Below are positions 26,284 to 34,838 of a stretch of 62,783 nt of DNA, piece by piece. Origin of the DNA: Deltaproteobacteria bacterium (GTDB lineage Bacteria > Desulfobacterota > Binatia > UBA9968 > JAJDTQ01); the NCBI GenBank assembly GCA_026710965.1, contig JAPOQB010000746.1:1-62783 (forward strand), given 5' to 3'. Position 1 is the first letter of the stretch. Every line of letters starts with the position of its first letter. Below the pieces are notes generated by a model that saw only the letters and a list, made by a program, of their open reading frames with translations, was not told the origin of the DNA and did no database searches. The translations under genes were made by a program, and so were the position numbers.

Positions 26284-27229
26284 ACTCCGGTCAAGCGCGC
26301 GCATGGCTAGGCGACGGTTCTCAGTATTCGCATGGTTCCCCACATCAGCCATCTGAGATATCCGGCGAACGCCGCGCACACTACTCGCATCCAGGTGTGT
26401 CTACAAAGGTGTCATCGTCGCCCGTCTGAACGCCTGTGCGATGCGACGTGGGGCATTCTGCCTTCAGAGGTATCAAGCATCAGTGGGCGACTGGCTTTTC
26501 CCACGATAAACGCTGATTCGCATCTCGCGAAGCGTTGAAGCGTTGCCAAGGGCTTGACACCCTCTGGGTAGGAAAGGGATCGCCTTCGATTATGCGCAAC
26601 CTCCGGCCCCGCACTCATCGGGCAGCAAGCGGCCTAGCGACAAAGTGCTCCGGGCTCAGCGGCATATCGCCAGCGTCACGCAACGCCCCACCGCATGGCG
26701 TGTCGCTCGGCGCCGGTCGCCGTCTCCAGCAGGGCATCGCGGCTCTCGGCGCCGCCCGCGTCCGCCGCGCTCCGCAGGAGGGCGGTCGCGCCAAGGATCC
26801 CGCGCTGGAGTTGGCGGGCGCTCCGCCCCCCGCCCGGCACGCCGCCGGCCAGGGAAGCCGGCGCGTAGATGATGTGGCAACCGGGGCACCGCAAGCGGCG
26901 TCAGACGCACCGCCGGTAAGGACGGTTCCTATGAGGACGAGTACCTGTTCGCCGAGCAGCCGGCGCCGAAGATCCAACTCAAGGCGCTCAAGCGCCGGCT
27001 GCAAGTACTCGGCCTGATCGGCGGCAGCCGCAAGAGCGTGGTGCCGCCCGGCGACCAGCCGGATGGGGAGCTTGGAACGAGTTGCAGGAGGACCGCCGCA
27101 AGCGGCGTGAGCAGCGTGAACGCGACGGATTGACCAACGGCCTCGATAATTGACGACGTTCTCGAACGGCTTGCTCCTATACCTCGTTTCCATCAATGAT
27201 TCCCAGCGACAGTGATTCGTCGCGTCTCG
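26284..27229. other. 0.9 kb without a supportable gene; contains repeat copy C
   Basis: Only shadow frames are seen. Repeat copy C lies at 26650-26790. A plus-strand patch near 26920-27020 (GSYEDEYLFAEQPAPKIQL, then KALKRRLQVLGLIG) reads like the remains of a protein but has no start. Confidence 0.45.
26650..26790. repeat. Dispersed repeat, copy C (partial)
   Basis: Matches the right half of copy B closely (GCCGGTCGCCGTCTCCAGCA and onward through CGCGTCCGCCGCGCTC). The left half is absent. The minus strand again reads RDALLETATG. Three copies of this kind lie in the window. Confidence 0.6.
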
Positions 27230-27425
27230 GCTCCATGCCGGGTCGCTGGTCGAATACAACAGCTCCACGTGGGGCAGGGAGTAGCTACCCGGCCCCGGGG
27301 CGAATATACCAGAACCCAGACTCATCTTGTGCTGAGCACGCGGTGGATCACTGTCAAAACGGCCCGGCGCCTTCAGGTCCGGGCGTACAGGAGAACCGCA
27401 ATGACGCATCGCGTGTTCAGGACCA
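27230..27425 (+). repeat. Duplicated leader and signal-peptide start, copy 1
   Basis: From atgccgggtcgctggtcgaa through GGAGTAGCTACCC, a GCCCGG/CCGGGC hairpin, the ribosome site and the first eight codons (MTHRVFRT), this stretch recurs at 29640-29831. After codon 8 the two proteins diverge completely. Confidence 0.85.
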
Positions 27426-28414
27426 CCTTGCTGGTGGGGATCATCGTACTGCTGGGTTGCGAGGAGCCACCGGTCGCGCCAGGGGCGCCACCACCAAGGC
27501 AGACGCCCAGTTACTCGGCGGCGGACCTTGATGGGATCAAGGAGCGCTGGCGAGCGCTGGCATCCTTCGGGGGCGGGGGAGCACAAGCCACCTTGGCATT
27601 GCCGCGGGCTGCTGCTGTCGCCGGCTCCGAGTCATTCGACATCCCGGGGATGACCTTCGAAGACGCGCGCCGCTACGGAGCGTGCGAGGTTTTCAGCGCC
27701 ACCTACACACCCGTGCCCTATCCTGATTCACCCATCTATCAGTTCACAGTCCTCGACTGCGTTGACTGGGAAGAGCAGGAATCCGGGCACTACCATGCGG
27801 CCTCGTTCTGTTCAGTTCTCACGCGCCGGCACCCAAGCGACCTTACTCCCTTGGGTACCCGCTGGTTCTTTCCGATAGTTCGGGCCGGTGACAGCGATCG
27901 CCGCATCCCCGAACAGACAGTGGAATTGCCGCCCAGTGCGTTTGGCCAGCCAGGCCCGCCCGGTGAGTGTCCGCCCGGCGAGCAATGCCCGCCACCGCAA
28001 AGGCCCCAGCCCCCCCTTGAAGTCCTGCATCATCCGCCCACGGTGCTTGTTACCATCAACGGACTGCAACGAGAGATGTTGTTTCACGCATACGAGACCG
28101 ACTACTACAGCGACGGCGTGTACCCGTTGAAGTGGGCTTACGAGACGATAAATGTGAGCCGCGGCGGACCACACGATCTCCTGCTGGATACAGCTAGTGG
28201 CGGGGAAGGGAGCATGACGTTCTCGATCTCGTACAGTCCGACTTGGACCTGGGTGGCAATAGAGGATAGTGATCCTCCTGGTTATAGGTTGCGGATCGAC
28301 TCGCCAGACCCAAGCCAAGCCAAAGACCTGATCTCCCACTCTGGCACGGTGGAGATTCAGGACAACGATGCGGACGCGGTCATCGAGTATGAGAGACGCT
28401 GCGCTACGCTGTAG
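27401..28414 (+). CDS. Secreted lipoprotein, family A paralogue
   Basis: 337 residues from ATG 27401 (CAGGAG nine bases upstream). Signal peptide with lipobox LLGC (Cys near 21) and the sequence GCEEPP shared with the lipoprotein protease at 30735. A Pro-rich linker follows, then a domain with paired Cys (GACEVFSATY, LDCVDWEEQ), a second Pro/Cys-rich linker (PPGECPPGEQCPPPQ) and a beta domain ending GTVEIQDNDADAVIEYERRC. That ending matches the lipoprotein at 3883-4872. Surface or periplasmic; role unknown. Leader duplicated at 29640. Confidence 0.75.
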   Translation: MTHRVFRTTLLVGIIVLLGCEEPPVAPGAPPPRQTPSYSAADLDGIKERWRALASFGGGGAQATLALPRAAAVAGSESFDIPGMTFEDARRYGACEVFSATYTPVPYPDSPIYQFTVLDCVDWEEQESGHYHAASFCSVLTRRHPSDLTPLGTRWFFPIVRAGDSDRRIPEQTVELPPSAFGQPGPPGECPPGEQCPPPQRPQPPLEVLHHPPTVLVTINGLQREMLFHAYETDYYSDGVYPLKWAYETINVSRGGPHDLLLDTASGGEGSMTFSISYSPTWTWVAIEDSDPPGYRLRIDSPDPSQAKDLISHSGTVEIQDNDADAVIEYERRCATL

Positions 28415-28623
28415 CGTGGTGTAGAACAAAAGCGCCCCGTAAGGGACTCGGTATAACCTGAGCCGATTAGAGCCGAGAGATCTCCCGGGCTCCTGACGGC
28501 CGAGTCAAACTGAGGGGATAATAGACGGTCTTACCGGATGGCGTCGGGCTAACTCGACCGCCCTCGGGTGATGGCTATGAGCATTGCGCAACTCATCGAG
28601 CGTCGTAGCGATCTCAGCGACAC

Positions 28624-28902
28624 TCAGAAGTTGCTTGACAACCCGAGGTGCGCTTGGCTCTTGGACGCGCACGTTGCGGCCCACGGGCGTTCCAACCGTC
28701 GTGTGCTCTCGCCCGTGCGGATGCGCGTGGCCAGCATGTTGTTCTCACCATTGGTCAGTTCATCCTGGATCAGCAACGACAGAAACTCCAGATGCCCCAA
28801 CTCGGTCTGCGGCGCCTCGGCCAGCCGGTTCTCCAGGGCGTGCCACATGCCGGGCATCCTCAGTTGTCGCAACTGCTCGCGTAGTTGCGGGCGAATCTCC
28901 AT
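28624..28902 (-). pseudogene. istB: IS21-family IstB fragment
   Basis: From ATG 28902 the frame reads LREQLRQLRMPGMWHALENR, then HLEFLSLLIQDELTNGENN, the N-terminal helices of the IS21 helper ATPase IstB. It stops matching after about 65 residues, before Walker A, so no ATPase remains. It follows the IstA remnant directly, as in intact IS21 elements. Confidence 0.8.
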
Positions 28903-28916
28903 GGCGGGTCCCTCCG

Positions 28917-29594
28917 TCAATTCAGGTAGTAGCGCACGTCGCGTACCATGCGCGCGCCGAGCTCGGACAACTCGAGATCAGTGCCAAAGATCGGCTCATT
29001 GGCGGCGGCCTCCAGCATGCGCCGCAGCGTCTGCGGCGGCACCACCGAGCGACGCTTGGCGCGGCGGCACACCTCATCGAAGTAGCGCCGACCGGCGTGT
29101 TCGGCCATGACCGCCAGCATGCTGCGCGCACGGCGGGCATTCAGGTATGCGTGCGGCTCCAGCACCGCGGCCAGCAACGCCAGCGCCGCCGGCCCGTAGC
29201 GCCGGCCCTGCTACAGGATCCAGGCTGGATAGCCGCCATCGATCATGTGCCGCACCTGCGCAGGAAAATCTTCGTCAACCCAGTACATGCGCTTGCCGGG
29301 CTCGACCAGGTACTGTCGGATCAGACGCTCCTGATCGTCGAACAGTCGCAGCAGCGGTGCCGCGTAGCGCGCCCACACCATGCGACCGCGCCACTGAGGC
29401 GGCATCGAGAAGCGCATCTTGTCGAAGATCAGAAACTGGTCGCCGGCATGCACATTCACCTGCTTCCACACCGGTGTCTCGAACCGTTCGTCCGGCAGCG
29501 CCTTGAGGACTGCTCGCTCCTGCGCGAACGCCTCCATCGGGGGCAATAGCACCGATAGCCCCATTACCTGGATTACCTGGTAGCACCATTGCAT
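28917..29594 (-). pseudogene. istA: IS21-family IstA transposase, C-terminal part with internal stop
   Basis: The minus strand gives KQVNVHAGDQFLIFDKMRFS, FDDQERLIRQYLVEPGKRMY, then an in-frame TAG at about 29211-29213, then RRYGPAALALLAAVLEPHAY and AKRRSVVPPQTLRRMLEAAA. This is the post-catalytic region of IstA. The DDE catalytic core is missing upstream of about 29594. Truncation plus stop mean it is dead. Confidence 0.8.
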
Positions 29595-29639
29595 GCGTTC
29601 GGGGTATACTCCCCAACTGAGAGTACGGTCTTGCGGCTG

Positions 29640-29831
29640 GGCCTCATGCCGGGTCGCTGGTCGAATACAATAGTGCCACTAGGCGGGGAGTAGCTACCCT
29701 GACCCGGCGCGAACAGCCAGAACCTCAGGATACCTGTGTGCCCAAGCACGCGAGACCTGCTCTCAAAACGGCCCGGCGCCTACAGGCCGGGCAACGGGAG
29801 AAACGCATGACTCATCGCGTGTTCAGGACCG
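29640..29831 (+). repeat. Duplicated leader and signal-peptide start, copy 2
   Basis: Second copy of the leader at 27230-27425, with the same TAGCTACCC element, GCCCGG/CCGGGC hairpin just upstream of the ribosome site, and MTHRVFRT. It begins immediately after the IS21 remnant. Confidence 0.85.
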
Positions 29832-30280
29832 TCCGGCTCGGACTGGTTGTCATCGCGGCGGCCGTACTGGCTGCCTGCCCGGAGGCCGGCCCCGGGGAGT
29901 CCGGTCAACCGAAGCCTTCATGGTCGCCACCGTCTTGGCTGCATGGCACATGGAGATCAGTTGGCAACGAACTTGCTTCGGCCACAGTGAAGGTGTCCGC
30001 GTACAACGTAGAAATCGATCTTCGTGCAAGCGGAGCAACAACGACCTTCAACGTCGCTGAGCTCGAGGACGATGGGATAGCGACGATCACGCACGACGCC
30101 GGAGTCTCTCAGCGTGGCGAACGCTTCTATGGCGTGGTTGTCCGATACGCTGACGGTTCGAGTCTGGCGATGATGGCGTTCAGGACGAGTTCGACAACAA
30201 TGGACGCCTACATGACCATTACCGACGTAAATGGCAATCAGACCGAAACCGGAGCAATCCCCATGAGAAAGCAGACGTGA
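29807..30280 (+). CDS. Small secreted lipoprotein
   Basis: 157 residues from ATG 29807 (GGGAG seven bases upstream). Shares only MTHRVFRT with the 27401 protein. Signal peptide with lipobox LAAC (Cys near 24), Pro-rich linker, then LHGTWRSVGNELASATVKVS and a beta-strand series (NVEIDLRASGATTTFNVAEL) in the style of lipocalin-like proteins. Its stop overlaps a GTG of the next frame, suggesting co-translation. Confidence 0.7.
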   Translation: MTHRVFRTVRLGLVVIAAAVLAACPEAGPGESGQPKPSWSPPSWLHGTWRSVGNELASATVKVSAYNVEIDLRASGATTTFNVAELEDDGIATITHDAGVSQRGERFYGVVVRYADGSSLAMMAFRTSSTTMDAYMTITDVNGNQTETGAIPMRKQT

Positions 30281-30285
30281 CGGCC

Positions 30286-30645
30286 ATGCAAGAGAGCGGC
30301 CAGGAGGGCGGCGACAACGCAATCAAGTTGCACCTCGCCGACCTCCTGGCGGAAGGTCACCCGGCTTCGGTAGTTGCGACGATCCACTTTATTGAAGCGC
30401 TCGTCTCGATACTAGTCGATTTCTCGGAAGGGTACGCGGAACCGGCAGGGTGGGATCACGTTGTACTAAATACCGAAGCACACGTTGATCTTCGGGCCAC
30501 CGCTTTTGCGCAGGATTTTGGTCACTCAGACCCTCCGCCAAAATATGTTGGTACGGATCGGGCTCTGCTTGACGCAATGCAAGAAATGAGGGAGGAAGTC
30601 TTGGATCGGTACCGTGACGACCGACGGGAATCGAACGGTTCATAG
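30286..30645 (+). CDS. Hypothetical cytoplasmic protein
   Basis: 119 residues from ATG 30286 (GTG 30277 overlaps the previous stop). Acidic and helical: AIKLHLADLLAEGHPASVV then ATIHFIEALVSILVDF; the end is charged (MREEVLDRYRDDRRE). No signal peptide or known motif. Coupled to the small lipoprotein. Confidence 0.45.
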   Translation: MQESGQEGGDNAIKLHLADLLAEGHPASVVATIHFIEALVSILVDFSEGYAEPAGWDHVVLNTEAHVDLRATAFAQDFGHSDPPPKYVGTDRALLDAMQEMREEVLDRYRDDRRESNGS

Positions 30646-30734
30646 TTCTTCCCGTGACTGGTCGTTAGCGATTGATGAAGGCGAGCGAAAATATTTCTCC
30701 AGTAGAGAATCGTGAGCGGACAGTCTTGATCGGA

Positions 30735-32582
30735 ATGAATAGCGAGACGGCCTGGCGCCATTTTGCTGTGGCTGCCGAGTGGGTAGGGAGCCACAACAAT
30801 GGCAGATCCGTTGTCCAGGGAATCTCCCTTCTGTTGGCGACCATCGCCATCGTCGCACTGCTTGGCTGCGAAGAGCCTCCGATGATAGGACCGATGGGCC
30901 CGCCCGGACCACCAGCCGAACCGCCGGTGGAGCAGCCCGAAGACCCCCAGCAACCTGCGGAACCACCCGAGCAGCCAAGTACGCTGCCCGTCGTATCGTT
31001 TGCGACATCCGAAGAGGTGGACGTCTGGGACACCGCAGGAACGGTTAGCGTTCTCCTTATCCTGTCAGCGCCAGCACAGCAGCCGCTCACGATAATGCTC
31101 AGCGAAACAAAGGAAGGTATCTACAGCCATCCTTCGTCCATATCGGTCGCCCAGGGCGCAACATCAGCGACAGTGCAGATCACGATTTACGAGAATCCCC
31201 GGGGGAATACTGCGACTTCCGTGTTTATTCGCCGCGGCTCCGGCTACACTGTTGGCGAGCCGAGGGAATTCCTTCTCGATATTCACAACGACACTCGCCC
31301 ACAGATACGCGACCCACGCTGCCCCTACCCGACGCGACACCCGCTGCTCGACAGGGTGTCCGCCATCGGTACGCTCTGCGTCACCGGAAACACCGGAGTC
31401 TCGCGGGACGCACTCGATAGGGTCAGTCATGTATCAGCCACCATGCTGCAACACCGCCCGGACCTCGCAAGAGTCCTAAGTCATCTCCCGGACTCCTCGT
31501 TGCCGCTACACTGGCAGCAGCATTCTCCACTCTTTGTCGTTGTGTACGGCCGCTCAGACGACTGCTCGTCATTTCCTACCGCGTACGACATTTGCGGTGA
31601 ACGTTCGTATCTACGTTCGTCCTCCCAGGACGGCTACTACACGTGTCCGGATCCAGAAGAAGGAGGAATGCGCACCTGTGTGCACGAGTTGGCCCACATT
31701 GTCTTTGGGGGTGCAGGACGCCCCGGTCACCATGGTGCGCAGGCTGTTATAGGTCGCTTTGCAGAACCTGACGTAAGAGAGCTGTGGAGCGGCTACGCTT
31801 TGACGAACGCGCAAGAGTTTTTCGCCGAGATGTCAACCGTGTATTTCTGTATGGGTACCGCAGATACAAGTCCGAATCCGCATTGCTCTGAAGGACTAAG
31901 GGAGTACGATCCAGCTACCTATGAAGTGGTCCACGGCATCTACCGAGGGTCGGCAGACCTGCGGGAAGAACCTGGGGAATCGACCGAAGGACCCCAGGAG
32001 CCAGAGCCGTCGCCACTATCGATCGGTGCCCGAATTTCGATCTCGTCAACGCCATCGGGCGCGTACATCACCATCAACGGCGATACCGGCAACGCACGGA
32101 CGCCAGCGACGCTCGAGCTTCCACCCGGCGCCCATGATCTCACTGTCCACAAGGCGGGAGCGGGTACGGCAAGGGGATTGGTGGTTGTGGCGAAATATCT
32201 GATGGACGCCAAGACAGATATGAACATATACGTCACGCTCGATTCCACTAAGACCGATCGCTTTCCGACTCTTCGTGAATACAACGGCAATCCCGTACAC
32301 GAGCTGTTTCAGACCATCGTCGTCGACGAGAGCGTCATCGGAATCAGGTATTTGCCCCTCGGCAGGGAGGGCGCCCCGCCGCTCACGATGCAGTTCGAGA
32401 ATCTGCCTCCCGGCATGGTATTCGAGCAAGTTGTTGCCACTGATACATCCGGCTTTGCGGGACCGACGCTCATCATCTCCGGCACACCCATCGGCGAAGG
32501 GACGTTTCACGGGTTGTACAAGGTTACCGACCACGACGGCGACTCTTTCAGCTTTCCGTTCTCGTTCGAGGTCGTACCATAG
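30735..32582 (+). CDS. Multidomain lipoprotein metalloprotease (HELAH) with PEGA and Ig-like domains
   Basis: 615 residues from ATG 30735; the frame is open 21 codons upstream and the true start is uncertain. Signal peptide with lipobox LLGC then EEPP and a long Pro/Glu linker. A Calx-beta-like domain (VVSFATSEEVDVWDTAGTV ... FLLDIHND) covers about 80-180. The protease has HELAH near 317-321 followed by NAQEFFAEMSTVYF, the Glu-containing helix seen in lethal-factor-like zinc peptidases. A PEGA repeat (STPSGAYITINGDTG) lies at about 435-475, and a putative Ig domain with NLPPGMVFEQ and IISGTPIGEGTF ends the protein. Likely a surface-exposed protease with adhesive or wall-binding modules. Confidence 0.78.
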   Translation: MNSETAWRHFAVAAEWVGSHNNGRSVVQGISLLLATIAIVALLGCEEPPMIGPMGPPGPPAEPPVEQPEDPQQPAEPPEQPSTLPVVSFATSEEVDVWDTAGTVSVLLILSAPAQQPLTIMLSETKEGIYSHPSSISVAQGATSATVQITIYENPRGNTATSVFIRRGSGYTVGEPREFLLDIHNDTRPQIRDPRCPYPTRHPLLDRVSAIGTLCVTGNTGVSRDALDRVSHVSATMLQHRPDLARVLSHLPDSSLPLHWQQHSPLFVVVYGRSDDCSSFPTAYDICGERSYLRSSSQDGYYTCPDPEEGGMRTCVHELAHIVFGGAGRPGHHGAQAVIGRFAEPDVRELWSGYALTNAQEFFAEMSTVYFCMGTADTSPNPHCSEGLREYDPATYEVVHGIYRGSADLREEPGESTEGPQEPEPSPLSIGARISISSTPSGAYITINGDTGNARTPATLELPPGAHDLTVHKAGAGTARGLVVVAKYLMDAKTDMNIYVTLDSTKTDRFPTLREYNGNPVHELFQTIVVDESVIGIRYLPLGREGAPPLTMQFENLPPGMVFEQVVATDTSGFAGPTLIISGTPIGEGTFHGLYKVTDHDGDSFSFPFSFEVVP

Positions 32583-33712
32583 CAGCCTTAGGAGCCCGAG
32601 CAGCCGCAGCCACCTGCCCATCGTCCCCCGAGTTCCTGTTCGATATCGATCTGGACAACAAGGGACCGAAGCCCGCCCTCGCCGACACCGATAGCCAGCG
32701 GTCCTGATGGGGCCGACGCCGCACTCGCGCCGAACAGCCGCGAAGCCAATGGCCCGGCTTGGCGAGCGTAGAAACGCCGGGCCGACGACACGCGCTCCCG
32801 GTGTTGCACGCGCCCCCGTCCCTGAGGCGCTCGGCGCGGCGCCGCCAGATTCGGCGTCGGGTCCGGTCGCCGGTATTGGATCAAGGCGGAATCTGCCGGC
32901 GGACCTCACCCCGGCGTGCCGCTTGACCGGCGTTCACTCGGCCGGCGCCGAAGGGGGGCTGGATGGACCGCCGCGTGAGAGTATCAGGGAGCCCTGGAGT
33001 CGCCGGCCGTCAGCTCGCCGCACTAATAGGAGTCGGACAGGATCGGATAATTGACCTTTATACGGGGCTAGTAGAGGTGGGCGACACCGCTCTTCTGCGG
33101 TGGATCATGAACCAAGCCGACGCCGACCGAGACGTCGATCGTATCCCTTGGGTGGCCCGACGGCGGGGTCAGTACCAGCCGCACACTGTTGTCCAGTGTG
33201 TTGGTTACGAGGCTCCCGTGCAGCGCCGTCGGGCAGCGTGTCGGGGTATCGGCGGCCCGCGTATGTGCCGGAATAGAGCCACCATCCGACGCCTGTGATT
33301 CAAGAGAACGATGACCGCCGGCGATAGCGAGGGATAGGAAGCATCATGATCGATTCAGCAATGGATGGCCTCGAGGAGGCGCGGCGCCGGGCGGGTATCG
33401 AGGTGACAACCCAGGCCAAGCGTCCGGCACCGAAATCGGATTCTGCTGTAGGCGTTCATGCGCCGGGGTGACACGCGGCAAGATGATTATCGCGGCGCTT
33501 CGGGCTCAAGAAGCAACGGCAGTGAGGGAGCACCTCGCGCTCGAAGTACGTACCATGTCCTCGGCGAGCAGGACGTACTCGAAATCGCGCAGCGCGGGGT
33601 CGGGCTCGAAGCCACCACCGCGTTCGTTCCTGACCGGTTAACAAGCGGACAAAATTGGTGCGACTCGTTCAGGTTACGGTGAACGAGCCGAACGCACCCT
33701 CCACGAAAGGAG
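32583..33712. other. 1.1 kb of decayed sequence up to the low-GC island
   Basis: High-GC shadow frames predominate. Two short frames are conceivable: 32963-33298 plus (111 codons, MDRRVRVSGSPGVAGRQLAA, no ribosome site) and 33346-33471 plus (41 codons, MIDSAMDGLEEARRRAGIEV, with AGGA six bases upstream). I cannot assign either. GC content drops near 33640. Confidence 0.4.
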
Positions 33713-33862
33713 GTGACAAAGGGTTGGTTCGACGGTTATCCAAAGTCTGTCAAAAGGTTGTGGATAACCAGCAAGTTTCAAAAACCAAAGTTCGGTATTG
33801 ACACTCTTGTCGAAAACGTGCTATTGGTAGGACCAGAGTTGGAACCCAACTCGTTATTTTAA
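33713..33862 (+). CDS. Possible small ORF ahead of the TIR operon
   Basis: 49 codons from a GTG embedded in AGGAGGTGAC, ending 22 bases before the TIR-like gene: KGWFDGYPKSVKRLWITSKF then FGIDTLVENVLLVG. The start spacing is poor (the ribosome site abuts GTG), so it could be a leader peptide or only leader RNA. Confidence 0.3.
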   Translation: MTKGWFDGYPKSVKRLWITSKFQKPKFGIDTLVENVLLVGPELEPNSLF

Positions 33863-33884
33863 GATTCTTGGAGTTCTAAACGCA

Positions 33885-34355
33885 ATGGGAATTCGACTAT
33901 ATGAGTTTGTAAGCGGCGGGAATCGACGAAATTTGGCTACTGAGGATCGTGCACGAGCTTCAATGGATATAGACAGGCGGTACTCCAAGAAGGTGATTTT
34001 CCTATCACACAAGACTGGTGATGAGAGTGCAACTGCGTTGGCAAGTCGTATCGACCAACATCACAACGCAACTGTGTATATGGCTGAATGGGACGACCGT
34101 ATAGATGCCTCGGACCCGAATGTTTTGCCTGATTATATCATGGCGGTGATTCAGACTTGCGACGGGTTCTTGGTAAACGTAAGTTCCCCCATCATTGTTT
34201 CGATGTGGGTGGGTTACGAAATTGGCGGTGCTCATGCGCTACGTAAGACTCGTGCCAAGTACATATACTCGTATGTTCCGAATTTGCCGTCCGTAGTCGA
34301 GGCCCTCAAATCAATCAACGGCAGCAGTCTGGATAGCTGGATACGCAGCTTATAG
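33885..34355 (+). CDS. TIR-like domain protein
   Basis: 156 residues; ATG 33885 has GGAG twelve bases upstream, and ATG 33963 (just before the domain) is an alternative. The fold opens with KKVIFLSHKTGDESATALA, continues with DQHHNATVYMAEWDDRI, IMAVIQTCDGFLVNVS and WVGYEIGGAHALRKTRAK: the strand-helix order and the closing W-x-x-x-E of TIR/TIR-like (ThsB-type) proteins. TIR domains in bacterial immunity cleave NAD+ or make ADP-ribose-type signals; Glu in the WVGYE segment is the best catalytic candidate. No sensor domain is fused. It leads an operon with a membrane protein (six-base gap) in DNA much lower in GC than its surroundings, so it was probably acquired by transfer. Confidence 0.72.
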   Translation: MGIRLYEFVSGGNRRNLATEDRARASMDIDRRYSKKVIFLSHKTGDESATALASRIDQHHNATVYMAEWDDRIDASDPNVLPDYIMAVIQTCDGFLVNVSSPIIVSMWVGYEIGGAHALRKTRAKYIYSYVPNLPSVVEALKSINGSSLDSWIRSL

Positions 34356-34361
34356 ACGCGG

Positions 34362-34838
34362 ATGTCTAATCAGAGCGTGGAATTTGAAACATACAAGCTC
34401 CACGCCGAACTTGCTGCACGTATATCCGAACAAAGAGAGGACATAAGCAAACTGCACTTCGGTGTGGTAGCCGGGATCGTAACCGGCACAGTTCTAATTC
34501 AGCGACTCGCGTCTGGTGACGAGCTTTTTTTTGTTCTTCCAGTCTTAGGTCTTATTGTTTCTTTTTCGTGGATGGTTTCGATTTGGTCGCTTACCGCCAA
34601 ACTTAGTGCAAAGCACGCTGCTCTTCTGATATTGGAAAAGAGACTCGATCCTGGATTTCGTTTTCTCAAGATAGAGAGTTGCAAATTCAAGCCTTCCGTT
34701 CTACGAAGAAAGTTCATCGCCGTCCTCATGCCGACACTCTTTGCTATTCTGTGTATCGGTATGTTGATTATTGGAGGGATTCAGATATGTCCGTCAGAGA
34801 CACTTACAGATACTACCTTACCCGAAATGGAAAGATAG
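34362..34838 (+). CDS. RipA-like small membrane protein
   Basis: 158 residues. A soluble N-terminal helix (VEFETYKLHAELAARISEQR) is followed by TM segments at about 36-50, 57-77 and 122-142, with a cytoplasmic part between the second and third (AKHAALLILEKRLDPGFRFL). The order 'E-x-YK-L-x-x-E-x-A-x-x-IS', W-I/S segment, then 'LEKRL' resembles the RipA-type octameric membrane family often found beside defence genes. It starts six bases after the TIR-like gene and its end overlaps the next gene by 52 bases. The likely role is a pore or membrane effector controlled by the TIR-like partner; that is inference. Confidence 0.6.
   Translation: MSNQSVEFETYKLHAELAARISEQREDISKLHFGVVAGIVTGTVLIQRLASGDELFFVLPVLGLIVSFSWMVSIWSLTAKLSAKHAALLILEKRLDPGFRFLKIESCKFKPSVLRRKFIAVLMPTLFAILCIGMLIIGGIQICPSETLTDTTLPEMER

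Noticed and set aside
28568-29549. Two long plus-strand ORFs (180 and 321 codons)
   Set aside because: They are antisense to the IS21 IstA and IstB remnants, which have recognisable protein motifs on the minus strand.
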